Below, one piece after another: positions 34,171 to 42,048 of a stretch of DNA of 64,000 nucleotides. The number at the start of each line of letters is the position of its first letter. The first letter of the stretch is position 1. A model generated the notes under the pieces. That model was given only the letters and a program-made list of their open reading frames with translations, did no database searches and had not been told where the DNA came from. The stretch is from Achromobacter aloeverae (GTDB taxonomy: Bacteria; Pseudomonadota; Gammaproteobacteria; Burkholderiales; Burkholderiaceae_B): positions 1,488,001-1,552,000 of the forward strand of contig NZ_PYAL01000001.1 in the NCBI RefSeq assembly GCF_004121055.1. The letters are read 5' to 3'. Position numbers and translations under genes: made by a program.

Positions 34171-35628
34171 CTACACGCCCCAATGCGGAATGTGGTGCGC
34201 CCCCATCGACACCGCGATGTTCTTGGGTTCGCAGAACACTTCATAGCTCCAGGTCCCCCCTTCCCGGCCCGTGCCGGAAGCCTTGGTGCCGCCGAAAGGC
34301 TGGCGCAGGTCGCGCACGTTCTGGCTGTTGACGAAGCACATCCCGGCCTCGACCGCGGCGGCCACGCGATGGGCCCGGCCGATATTCTCGGACCAGACAT
34401 AGCTGGACAGGCCATATTCCGTATCGTTGGCGATATGGATCGCCCGCGCCTCGTCCTCGAAGGGGATGATGCAGGCGACCGGCCCGAAGATTTCGTCCTG
34501 GGCGATGCGCATGCGGTTGTCCACGTCGGCGAACACCGTGGGCACCACATAGTTGCCGTCCTTCACGCGCGACGGCAGGTCCGGCGCATCCAGGCCGCCG
34601 CACAACATGCTGGCGCCCTCCTTCCGGCCCAGTTCGATGTAGTGCCGCACCTTGGCCAGGTGGTTCTTGCTGATCATCGGCCCGACGATGGTCTTTTCGT
34701 CCAGCGGATCGCCGACGGTGATCTTGCGGGCGCGTTCGACGAAGCGGTCGACGAAGCGGGCATAGATGCCCTTCTGCACCAGAATGCGGCTGCCTGCCGT
34801 GCAGCGTTCGCCATTGTTGGAGAAGATCATGAAGACGGCCGCGTCCAGGGCGCGCTCGAAATCGGCGTCGTCGAAGATCACGAACGGGCTCTTGCCGCCC
34901 AGCTCCATGCTGAACTTCTTCAGGCCGGCGGCCTGCACGATGCGATTGCCCGTCAGCGTCGAGCCGGTGAAGGAAACCGCGCGCACGTCGCGATGGGACA
35001 CCAGCGGCTCGCCCGCGTCCTTGCCGTAGCCGTGCACGATGTTGAACACGCCGGCGGGAATGCCGGCCTCCAGCGCCAGCTCGCCCAGGCGGGCGGCCGA
35101 CAGCGGCGACAGTTCGCTCATCTTCAGCACGGCCGTGTTGCCGAAGGCCAGGCAGGGCGCGGTCTTCCACGTTGCCGTCATGAAGGGCACGTTCCACGGC
35201 GAGACCAGGGCGCACACGCCCACCGGATGGAACAGCGTGTAGTTCAGGTGCGTGGGCGTCGGATACGTGTGCCCGTCGACGCGCGTGCACATCTCGGCGA
35301 AGTAATAGAAGTTATCGGCCGCGCGCGGCACCAGCTGCTTGCCGGTCTGCGCGATCACCTGGCCGCAGTCGTTGGTTTCGGTCTGGGCGATATCGGGCGC
35401 ATGCGTGGCGATCAGGTCGCCCAGCTTGCGCACCAGCCTGGCCCGTTCCGCGGCCGGCGTATTGGCCCACTTGGGAAAGGCAGCCTTGGCGGCGGCGACG
35501 GCGGCATTGACTTCCTCCTCGCCGCCGGCGGCCACTTCGGCCAGCACTTCCTGCGTGGCGGGATTGATGGTTTCGAAATAGGTCTTGCCGCCAACGGACT
35601 TGCCGTCGATCAGGTGTTCGATGCGCAT
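34171..35628 (-). CDS. hpaE: 5-carboxymethyl-2-hydroxymuconate semialdehyde dehydrogenase HpaE
   Basis: A 485-residue NAD-dependent aldehyde dehydrogenase. The active-site glutamate is E242 (MELGGKSP) and the nucleophile C276 (NNGERCTAGSR); the Rossmann turn is FTGSTLTGNRI. LVPRAADNFYYFAEM and HTYPTPTHLNYTLFHPVGVCALVSPWNVPFM fit the HpaE subgroup. It oxidises the ring-cleaved semialdehyde to the diacid. The ribosome site is ATTGGAGACTCTTC. The 134-bp spacer behind it, with short GGGCACGTG-type repeats, contains no hpaD and may hold an extra promoter for the bug gene. Confidence 0.94.
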   Translation of the reverse strand: MRIEHLIDGKSVGGKTYFETINPATQEVLAEVAAGGEEEVNAAVAAAKAAFPKWANTPAAERARLVRKLGDLIATHAPDIAQTETNDCGQVIAQTGKQLVPRAADNFYYFAEMCTRVDGHTYPTPTHLNYTLFHPVGVCALVSPWNVPFMTATWKTAPCLAFGNTAVLKMSELSPLSAARLGELALEAGIPAGVFNIVHGYGKDAGEPLVSHRDVRAVSFTGSTLTGNRIVQAAGLKKFSMELGGKSPFVIFDDADFERALDAAVFMIFSNNGERCTAGSRILVQKGIYARFVDRFVERARKITVGDPLDEKTIVGPMISKNHLAKVRHYIELGRKEGASMLCGGLDAPDLPSRVKDGNYVVPTVFADVDNRMRIAQDEIFGPVACIIPFEDEARAIHIANDTEYGLSSYVWSENIGRAHRVAAAVEAGMCFVNSQNVRDLRQPFGGTKASGTGREGGTWSYEVFCEPKNIAVSMGAHHIPHWGV

Positions 35629-35716
35629 GAAGAGTCTCCAATCGGGGCGCCGCCAGTCCGGCGCGCGCGGCCGCGGGGGTAGGGTCGTTCGGACGCGGTG
35701 CCGTCCGGCCTATGAG

Positions 35717-35758
35717 CGGTTCAACGGTTCAACGGTTCAACGGTTGAACCGTTCAGCG
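35717..35758. repeat. 8-bp tandem repeat across the hpaG2 stop
   Basis: CGGTTCAA occurs three times in a row (35717, 35725, 35733), followed by CGGTTGAA and CCGTTCAG. The junction gives a near-complete palindrome GGTTCAAC-G-GTTGAACC (35734-35750). The stretch encodes the last residues of HpaG2 (LNGSTVEPLNR) and overlaps its stop codon. An 8-bp unit is not a multiple of three, so one copy more or less shifts the end of the protein. Confidence 0.85.
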
Positions 35759-36518
35759 GAATACTGGCCAGCGGCTCGCCAACGATGTAGTTCACCAGCC
35801 GGCCCACGCCTTCGACCTCGGTGACGATCTCGTCGCCGACCTTGGAATCCGCGACGCCGTCGGGCGTGCCCGTGAGGATCACGTCGCCGGGATTCAGGGT
35901 CATGAAACTGGACAGGTGGGCGATCAAGGCCGGGATATCGTGCACCATGTCGCGCGTGCTGCCGTCCTGCTTCAACTCGCCGTTGACCCAGCTGCGCAGG
36001 CGCAGGTTCATGGGGTCGGGAATGTCGGCCGCGTCCACGAACCACGGTCCGATGGGTGTGGCGCCGTCGCGATTCTTCACACGCAGGTTCGGCCGGTAGA
36101 AGTTTTCCAGGTAGTCGCGGATAGCGTAATCGTTGGCGGTGCAATAGCCCGCCACCACCTCGTACGCCTGCTCGCGCGGGACATTGCGGCAGGTCTTGCC
36201 GATCACCACCGCCAGTTCGCATTCGAAATGCATATAGCCGACGTCGGCCGGACGCCAGGTATCGCCACGATGGCCTTGCAAGGCGTTGGGTCCCTTGAGG
36301 AAGACCAGGGGTTCCTCGGGCGCCTTGTTGAAGGCGATCTCCTTGGCGTGGTCGGCGTAGTTCAAGCCCAGCACGAAAATCGTGCCGAACGCCATCGGCG
36401 GTAGCCATTGCACTTCGGTTTCCGCGACCTCGCGACCATCGGGCAGGCGCACCTTGCCGCCTTGGCCTTCCGTGACATCCAGGGTGCGGTCTTCAAAAAC
36501 GACGCGCCCGTGCTTCAT
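35721..36518 (-). CDS. hpaG2: 5-oxopent-3-ene-1,2,5-tricarboxylate decarboxylase half HpaG2
   Basis: A 265-residue fumarylacetoacetate-hydrolase-fold protein. The acid triad of the metal site is in MHFECELAVVIGK (E-x-E) and D in TANDYAIRDYLE; TGTPDGVADSKVGD is the conserved C-terminal turn. HpaG2 is the C-terminal half of HpaG, which in E. coli is one fused protein acting as isomerase and decarboxylase. Its ATG overlaps the hpaG1 stop by 4 nt (ATGA), so the two halves are made in equal amounts. The C-terminus is encoded by a slippage-prone 8-bp repeat. Confidence 0.92.
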   Translation of the reverse strand: MKHGRVVFEDRTLDVTEGQGGKVRLPDGREVAETEVQWLPPMAFGTIFVLGLNYADHAKEIAFNKAPEEPLVFLKGPNALQGHRGDTWRPADVGYMHFECELAVVIGKTCRNVPREQAYEVVAGYCTANDYAIRDYLENFYRPNLRVKNRDGATPIGPWFVDAADIPDPMNLRLRSWVNGELKQDGSTRDMVHDIPALIAHLSSFMTLNPGDVILTGTPDGVADSKVGDEIVTEVEGVGRLVNYIVGEPLASIPLNGSTVEPLNR

Positions 36519-37213
36519 GCCTGTGCTCCTGCCCGGGACGCGCCGGCTTCGAGTTCAATGCGATGCGCCAGGCGGCCCAGGCCCGGCACCGTGATTTCCA
36601 CGCTGTCCCCGGGACGGGCCAGCGGCGAGCCCTCGCCGGGGCCCAGCAGCAGGACATCGCCGCGGTCCAGCGTCATGTAGGCGGTCACGTCCGCCAGCAG
36701 TTGGGCAGCGGGGCGCACCAGGTCGGCGAAGCCGCGCTGGTAGGCCGGCTGGCCATTGATGGCGATCCCCAGCGTGGCCTGCGCGGGATCGAATCCCGGC
36801 GCCGGCTTGACCAGGCGCCCGATGGGGCAGAAGCCATCGCGACAGCGCTGGCGTATTGCCGGGCGGTAGTAGTTTTCGTGCGGCAGGGTGACGTCGCTGA
36901 CCAGGACGTAGCCGGCTACGTGGGACCAGGCCTGTTCGGCACTGACGCGCGTGGCCCGCGCGCCGATCACCAGGCCCAGCGTGGCGTCCAGCCTCACTTC
37001 GCCGGGCTCGGCGGGCACGGCGACCGCGGCGCCATCCGCCGCATGCGTGTTGCGCGGCTTGATATAGAGCACGGGTGCCTTGGGCGGCGCCTTGTAAGGG
37101 GGACTGTCGAATTGGGGGGCCAGGCGTTGCACCGTGGCGCGGTCATTGAGGAGCACGCCGTAGACCGTGCCCAGTGGCAGGCCGTCGTCGAGGAGGAAAG
37201 TATTTTGTCTCAT
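36515..37213 (-). CDS. hpaG1: HpaG1, isomerase half of the HpaG pair
   Basis: A 232-residue FAH-fold protein. PVLYIKPRNTHAADGAAVAVP, RLDATLGLVIGARATRV, DVTLPHENYYRPAIRQRCRDGFCPIG and LLGPGEGSPLARPGDSVEI agree with the N-terminal half of HpaG (2-hydroxyhepta-2,4-diene-1,7-dioate isomerase side). It is the first gene of the hpa operon. A promoter with TTGACG, 17 bp, AATAAT lies directly in front, with AGTTAACT near its start point. Confidence 0.9.
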   Translation of the reverse strand: MRQNTFLLDDGLPLGTVYGVLLNDRATVQRLAPQFDSPPYKAPPKAPVLYIKPRNTHAADGAAVAVPAEPGEVRLDATLGLVIGARATRVSAEQAWSHVAGYVLVSDVTLPHENYYRPAIRQRCRDGFCPIGRLVKPAPGFDPAQATLGIAINGQPAYQRGFADLVRPAAQLLADVTAYMTLDRGDVLLLGPGEGSPLARPGDSVEITVPGLGRLAHRIELEAGASRAGAQA

Positions 37214-37226
37214 GGGATGTTCTTTT

Positions 37227-37268
37227 AGTTAACTTGGCAATTATTAACTGGAGAACTATGTTCGTCAA
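37227..37268 (-). promoter_or_regulatory. hpa operon promoter with MarR-type operator
   Basis: On the minus strand a -35 box TTGACG (37268-37263), a 17-bp spacer and a -10 box AATAAT (37245-37240) form a near-consensus sigma-70 promoter 27 bp ahead of the hpaG1 start. An 8-bp perfect palindrome AGTTAACT covers 37227-37234, about where transcription would begin, and a second AGTTAA lies on the minus strand at 37249-37244 next to the -10 box. Such placing fits repression by the MarR-type HpaR. Confidence 0.72.
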
Positions 37269-37340
37269 ATATTTTTCCGACGGGCCGTCGGGTTTTTTGG
37301 GAGGCTGCGCCCCCCTTAGCCCCCTCTGTTCACCCCTGCC

Positions 37341-37394
37341 CCTGTCCTGTCCTGTCCTGTCCTGTCCTGTCCTGTCCTGTCCTGTCCTGTCCTG
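37341..37394. repeat. Pentanucleotide repeat (CCTGT)10
   Basis: Ten exact copies of CCTGT followed by CCTG. The tract lies in the 396-bp spacer between the divergent hpaG1 and gor genes, 73 bp behind the hpa -35 box and 216 bp in front of the gor ATG. A 93-codon frame runs through it (repeated V-L-S-C-P) but lacks a ribosome site. The rest of the spacer outside this tract and the hpa promoter shows no other structure. Confidence 0.97.
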
Positions 37395-37609
37395 CCCGCC
37401 CCGCGCCCCGCGCCCTGCCGCTTGCCGCTTGCCGCCGGCGGTGGTGCCGGGATGAGCCTGGCGATCCGGCTACGACGCGGGCTGTGACCCCACGCGCGGG
37501 GCCGTTTTCAGGGGCTGGCCGGACCGGGGATGCGATACTCGCCCTGGTCATGGCCAGGCGCGAGCAATCGCTTGGCCGCGGAAAAACCATACATACAAGG
37601 TGTCTATCG

Positions 37610-38959
37610 ATGAAGCACTATGACTACATCGCCATCGGCGGTGGCAGCGGCGGCATCGCGTCGGTCAACCGGGCGGCGATGTACGGCAGGAAATGCGCGC
37701 TGATCGAAGCGAAGGAGCTGGGCGGCACGTGCGTCAATGTCGGCTGCGTGCCCAAGAAGGTAATGTGGCATGCGGCGCAGATCGCCGAGGCCATCCATCG
37801 CTACGGGCCCGACTATGGCTATGAAGCCAAGGTGGAACGCTTCGACTGGGCCCGCCTGATCGAAAACCGCAGCGCCTATATCCACCGCATCCATGCGTCC
37901 TACGAGACCGGCCTCGACCGCAACAAGGTGGATGTCATCCGCGGCCATGGCCGCTTCATCGACGCGCGCACCATCGAAGTCAATGGCGAACGGTTCACCG
38001 CCGACCATATCCTGATCGCCACCGGCACGCAGCCGGCATGGCCGGATATCCCTGGCGCCGAACTGGGCATCGATTCCGACGGCTTCTTCGACCTGCCCGC
38101 CCTGCCCGCTCGCACCGCCGTGGTGGGCGCCGGCTACATCGCGGTCGAAATCGCGGGCGTCATGCACGCCTTGGGATCGAAAACCCACCTGTTCGTGCGC
38201 CAGGATTCCGCTTTGCGCAATTTCGATCCCATGTTGCGGGACACCTTGATGCAAGTGATGGACGCCGAAGGTCCCACGGTGCATCGCCGGTCGGTGCCCA
38301 AGGCCGTCGTCAAGAACGCCGACGGCAGCCTGACGCTGCAGCTGGACAACGGCGAAATGCACGTGGTGGACTGCGTCGTCTGGGCCATAGGCCGCGTTCC
38401 CGACACCAGCGGCCTGAACCTGGAAGCGGCGGGCGTGCGCGTCGACGCGCGCGGCTATATCGAATCGGACAAGTACGAGCGCACCAACGTCCCCAACGTC
38501 CATGCCCTGGGCGACGTCACCGGCAAGATCGAGCTGACGCCCGTGGCCGTGGCCGCCGGCCGGCGCCTGTCGGAACGCCTGTTCAACAACAAGCCGGACG
38601 AACACCTGGACTATGAGAACGTCCCAACGGTGGTATTCAGCCACCCGCCCATCGGCACCGTGGGCCTGACCGAACCGCAGGCCCGCGCACGCCATGGCGA
38701 CGACCAGGTCAAGATCTACCAGTCAGGGTTCACCGCCATGTACACGGCCGTCACCCGGCATCGGCAGCCGGCGCGGATGAAGCTGGTCTGCGCGGGGCCG
38801 GAGGAACGCATCGTCGGCATCCACGGCATCGGCTACGGCATGGACGAAATCCTGCAAGGCTTCGCGGTGGCGCTCAAGATGGGCGCCACCAAGAAGGACT
38901 TCGACAACACCGTGGCCATCCACCCCACGGCGGCGGAAGAGTTCGTCACGATGCGCTGA
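37610..38959 (+). CDS. gor: Glutathione-disulfide reductase
   Basis: A 449-residue FAD enzyme that reduces GSSG with NADPH. FAD loop IGGGSGG (9-15), redox pair C41-V-N-V-G-C46 followed by VPKK, second Rossmann [16 protein letters not shown] contact [16 protein letters not shown], and the C-terminal active-site H-P-T-x-x-E-E at the dimer surface. The length equals E. coli Gor (450). AAGG sits upstream of the ATG; the frame is open 126 nt further back without similarity. It is a single gene facing the convergent membrane-protein gene. Confidence 0.96.
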   Translation: MKHYDYIAIGGGSGGIASVNRAAMYGRKCALIEAKELGGTCVNVGCVPKKVMWHAAQIAEAIHRYGPDYGYEAKVERFDWARLIENRSAYIHRIHASYETGLDRNKVDVIRGHGRFIDARTIEVNGERFTADHILIATGTQPAWPDIPGAELGIDSDGFFDLPALPARTAVVGAGYIAVEIAGVMHALGSKTHLFVRQDSALRNFDPMLRDTLMQVMDAEGPTVHRRSVPKAVVKNADGSLTLQLDNGEMHVVDCVVWAIGRVPDTSGLNLEAAGVRVDARGYIESDKYERTNVPNVHALGDVTGKIELTPVAVAAGRRLSERLFNNKPDEHLDYENVPTVVFSHPPIGTVGLTEPQARARHGDDQVKIYQSGFTAMYTAVTRHRQPARMKLVCAGPEERIVGIHGIGYGMDEILQGFAVALKMGATKKDFDNTVAIHPTAAEEFVTMR

Positions 38960-38984
38960 CGCCCCGCAAGGCAGGCGGCGCGCG

Positions 38985-39743
38985 TCAGTGCGCCGTCCGC
39001 GCCGCTCGCTGCCGGAACATCAATATCATCGCCACGATCAGCGCCAGCAGCACGCCCGTGGCGGCGTAGCGGCTGAGCGCCAGGCCCCCGGCGGCCAGCG
39101 GCTTGTCCAGGAAGTCGCCCACCGCCGCCCCCAGTGGCCGGGTCAGGATGAACGCGGCCCAGAACAGCAGGGTGCGCGACACCGACGTGCCGTAGTACAG
39201 GAGCGCGATGGCCAGCAACAGGGCGCCGAACACCAGCGCCGCGCCGGAGTAGCCCAGCGACCCCGTATCGGCGGTCCAGTCACCCAGCGCCGTGCCCAGG
39301 GTCTGGGAGAACATGATGGTCATCCAGTAGAAGGCCTCCACGCGAGGCGTATCCACGGTCCGTATCGATACCGATCCCTCGGACCGGTACCAGGCGTACA
39401 AGGAAATCAGCACCAGCGCGAGCAGCAGGCTGGCCCCGCCGGCATAACCGACGCCCAGGGACCGGTCGACGAAGTCGGCCATGGTCGTGCCGACGGTCGT
39501 CGTGGCGATGATCGTCAGCCAGTAGAGGAAGGGACGGAAGGTCCTGGCGCGGACCTGGGCGAACACGGCTGCGAGGAAGAACACCGCGAAGATGCCGGTG
39601 CTGACGGCGTAGCCCAGGTTCATGGACATCGACACCGCGTCGCCGCCGGTCTCGCCCAAGGTCGTGGCCGCGATCTTGATCAGCCAGAAACCCAGCGTGA
39701 CCTCGGGAACCTTGATGGGCGCAGCATGATGATAAGGCTTCAT
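38985..39743 (-). CDS. COG4705-type membrane protein with four-fold G-x4-D repeat
   Basis: A 252-residue integral membrane protein with about eight hydrophobic segments; function unknown. It matches the uncharacterised COG4705 proteins. Four equal motifs, [TP]-[LV]-G-x(4)-D, occur at D35 (TTLGETGGD), D90 (TTVGTTMAD), D155 (QTLGTALGD) and D210 (RPLGAAVGD). The spacing is 55, 65 and 55 residues, so the protein is two similar halves, each with two repeats. Buried Asp residues in such a repeat suggest a cation path, which is inference. It starts at the ATG behind CCGAGAGAGCAGACCG. Same direction as the two genes behind it, with a 143-bp spacer. Confidence 0.75.
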   Translation of the reverse strand: MKPYHHAAPIKVPEVTLGFWLIKIAATTLGETGGDAVSMSMNLGYAVSTGIFAVFFLAAVFAQVRARTFRPFLYWLTIIATTTVGTTMADFVDRSLGVGYAGGASLLLALVLISLYAWYRSEGSVSIRTVDTPRVEAFYWMTIMFSQTLGTALGDWTADTGSLGYSGAALVFGALLLAIALLYYGTSVSRTLLFWAAFILTRPLGAAVGDFLDKPLAAGGLALSRYAATGVLLALIVAMILMFRQRAARTAH

Positions 39744-39886
39744 CGGTCTGCTCTCTCGGAAAAATCGGCAAGACCCCATTATCGGGAGCCAGATGTCGAA
39801 TTTTCATCGAGCGGCGCATTCATCGAGGGGCACGCCCACCTGCTCTTCCAAGCCGGCACCCTTCCTCCCACCCCCACCTTCCGCGG

Positions 39887-40105
39887 TCATTTTCCCTTGC
39901 GTTGCGCCCGCGCCATCCGCGTCACGGCCTCCACCAGGATCACCAGGCAACCGCCGAGCAGGACGGCGCCCCGCCAGAGGGGCGGAACATCGAAACGCGA
40001 CATGGCCGCGACCGCCTCGACCAGGACCAGCACGGCCACGGTCAAGCCGATGTCGGCGACGAACATGCCGACCAATTCCTTGAGCACGTCTATCAGGACA
40101 CGCAT
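39887..40105 (-). CDS. Small two-segment membrane protein
   Basis: A 72-residue protein with two hydrophobic segments (GMFVADIGLTVAVLVLVEAVAAM and LWRGAVLLGGCLVILVEAVTRMA) and a basic C-terminus. AAGGAGCAAGCA precedes the ATG. Its start overlaps the end of the larger membrane-protein gene upstream by 13 nt, so translation is probably coupled, and it may be an accessory subunit of it. No family recognised. Confidence 0.62.
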   Translation of the reverse strand: MRVLIDVLKELVGMFVADIGLTVAVLVLVEAVAAMSRFDVPPLWRGAVLLGGCLVILVEAVTRMARAQRKGK

Positions 40106-40860
40106 TGCTTGCTCCTTGCCATTGCATTGCGCACGAAGCGCGCGGTCGCCAGCCCGGTAGCCAGGAACACGGCGGCGAAGACGAGCAGGGCAAGGTCCGC
40201 GCCCGGCCACGCCACGCCCAACCCTTCACCCGTCCAGAAGACGCCGAACGAGGACAGCATGACGCCCACCGCGAACTTGAGCTTGTTCTCCGGCACCCGC
40301 GACAGCGGCTTGTGAGCGATGGCGCCGACGATCAGCACCGCCGCGCAGGCCCCCAGCGCGCCCAGCGCGGCGGGAAACAACAGCCCCCTGCCGGCGCCCA
40401 CCGCCAGGATGATGAAGGCCACCTCCAGCCCTTCCAGCAGGACCGCCTTGAAGACGGCCAGGCCGGCCAACCAGTCCTGCGACCGTTGCTGCTGCCGCAA
40501 CGCCTCGGCACTGAGCTGCGCCCGCGCGGTGGCGAAGATCGCGTCCTCGTCATGCATGGGTATCACGCCGGCGCTGCGCAACACGGCCTTGCGCAGCCAG
40601 CCCAGCCCGAACAGCAACAGCAACACCCCGATGACCAATTGCAGGATGTGCAAGGGCAACTGGTCGAATACGGGCCCCAGCGCAAGGACCAGGACGGCCA
40701 GCACGCCTAGCGCGGCCACGGTCCCCAGGATGGCGGCGCGCCAGCCGCGCAAGGTGGCGACGACCAGGATGATGGTGAACGCTTCGACCACCTCGACCAC
40801 CGAGGCCAGGAACGCCGAGGCGACGGCAGGGGCGGCTACGCTCCAGGAGATGAAGTGCAT
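40093..40860 (-). CDS. COG4280-type membrane protein with paired E-x-x-E motifs
   Basis: A 255-residue protein with about seven hydrophobic segments. Two motifs repeat: V-E23-V-V-E26-A-F-T-I-I-L-V-V-A in the first segment and L-E-G-L-E-V-A-F-I-I-L-A-V-G after the central loop. This is the arrangement of glutamate pairs (R/x-E-x-x-E) seen in the FTR1 iron permeases, where they carry ferric ion through the membrane; here the arginine is missing. The protein fits the uncharacterised COG4280 group. The start is likely ATG at 40860; a TTG 48 nt upstream is possible. Divergent from rpiR; two palindromes between them. Confidence 0.68.
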   Translation of the reverse strand: MHFISWSVAAPAVASAFLASVVEVVEAFTIILVVATLRGWRAAILGTVAALGVLAVLVLALGPVFDQLPLHILQLVIGVLLLLFGLGWLRKAVLRSAGVIPMHDEDAIFATARAQLSAEALRQQQRSQDWLAGLAVFKAVLLEGLEVAFIILAVGAGRGLLFPAALGALGACAAVLIVGAIAHKPLSRVPENKLKFAVGVMLSSFGVFWTGEGLGVAWPGADLALLVFAAVFLATGLATARFVRNAMARSKQCVS

Positions 40861-40890
40861 GTGCAGGCACCGATGCGGGTTTGTAATGAG

Positions 40891-40927
40891 CACTACTTTA
40901 GTGTCCAATTCCCGTAGTACTCACTAC
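40891..40927. promoter_or_regulatory. Pair of short palindromes between divergent genes
   Basis: CACTA-CTT-TAGTG (40891-40903) and GTAGT-ACTC-ACTAC (40914-40927) are two perfect inverted repeats that share the half CACTAC/GTAGTG. They lie between the COG4280-type gene and the RpiR-type regulator, so they are good candidates for sites of that regulator. Confidence 0.55.
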
Positions 40928-40987
40928 AAGTCCGACTCCGTACCGAACACCCCGGGCCGATCCGCCGGAAAAGACAGGAAAAACACC

Positions 40988-41884
40988 ATGGCCAAGGCAA
41001 CGCTGGACGAACGGGTCGCCGCCAGGCTGGCGCGGCTGAGTCCCGCCGAACAGCGGGTCGCGCGTTTTTTCCAGGAACACAGGGAGGAGGTCATGGTCAA
41101 CTCCGCCGCTGCGCTGGCGCGGCGCACCCACACCAGCGACGCCACCGTCGTGCGCACGACCCAGGCGCTGGGCTATGCCGGCCTGGACGCCTTGCGCCAG
41201 GGGCTGGCCCAGGAGCTCAGGGCGCGGCATACGCTGCCGCGCCGGTTGACCCAGACCGTCGAACAGATAGGGCACGATATCGAGACAGCCTTCGACAGGA
41301 CGCTGCGCATCCAGACCGAGGCCCTGGCAAGCCTGCGGCAGGCCATCAAGCTTCCGGATTTCCGCGACGCCGTCGCCAGGCTGCGCCAGGCCAGCCGCGT
41401 GGTGATCTTCGGCCTGGGTCCGTCGAACGCCGTGGCCCGCTATTTTTCGGTGCAGCTCAATCGCTTCGGGTACGCGTGCCTGTGCCTGGAAAAAACAGGC
41501 CTGCTGTTCGCCGACGAGCTGCACGGCCTGCGCGCCGGCGACCTGCTGGTCGTGCTGGCCTACGACCGCGTGTATGCCGAACTGGACGTCCTGCTGTCCG
41601 AAGCGCGGCGCCGCCAACTGCCGGTCATCCTCGTCACGGACACGCTGAAGGACCAGCTGGCGGCCCGCGTCGACCTGGTGCTGCCGGTGCCGCGCGGCAA
41701 GGCGGACTTTCTCAGCCTGCACACCGCCACGCTGGCCCTGCTGGAAATGCTGCTCGTGGGCCTGGCCACCCAGGACGCGCCGCGCATCCTGGACAGCCTG
41801 GAACGCCTGGACACGCTGCGGGTGGCGATGTCCGCCAACGCGCCGCTGTCGGACTTGCGGCTCGGCCGGCCGAAGGTCGGATAA
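40988..41884 (+). CDS. MurR/RpiR-family regulator with SIS domain
   Basis: A 298-residue protein. Residues 1-80 are the RpiR helix-turn-helix (LDERVAARLARLSPAEQRVARFFQEH, then NSAAALARRTHTSDATVVRTTQALGYAGLDALRQGL). Residues 120-260 form the SIS sugar-phosphate-binding domain (ASRVVIFGLGPSNAVARYFSVQLNRFG, DLLVVLAYDRVYAELDVLLSEARRRQLPVILVTD). RpiR proteins sense phosphorylated sugars or related acids. The ATG at 40988 is chosen because the conserved start follows it. Divergent from the membrane-protein genes, which may be its targets; the hyuA gene downstream is another candidate. Confidence 0.88.
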   Translation: MAKATLDERVAARLARLSPAEQRVARFFQEHREEVMVNSAAALARRTHTSDATVVRTTQALGYAGLDALRQGLAQELRARHTLPRRLTQTVEQIGHDIETAFDRTLRIQTEALASLRQAIKLPDFRDAVARLRQASRVVIFGLGPSNAVARYFSVQLNRFGYACLCLEKTGLLFADELHGLRAGDLLVVLAYDRVYAELDVLLSEARRRQLPVILVTDTLKDQLAARVDLVLPVPRGKADFLSLHTATLALLEMLLVGLATQDAPRILDSLERLDTLRVAMSANAPLSDLRLGRPKVG

Positions 41885-42048
41885 CCGACGGCGGTGCGCG
41901 GACCGGCATCGGCAAACAACGCCAGGAGACAAGGGCAAACCTGTACAGGCCATAACCCGCACTATATAGCGCCATAGAACCGACTCATCTGGCGGCCCGC
42001 CTCCCCGCTTCCTATCATTTCCGCATCTTCAATCTCGCGGAAGCGATC

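Noticed and set aside
37174-37455. Plus-strand frame with V-L-S-C-P repeats through the CCTGT tract
   Set aside because: Result of the pentanucleotide repeat; starts inside hpaG1 antisense and has no ribosome site. The repeat itself is reported.
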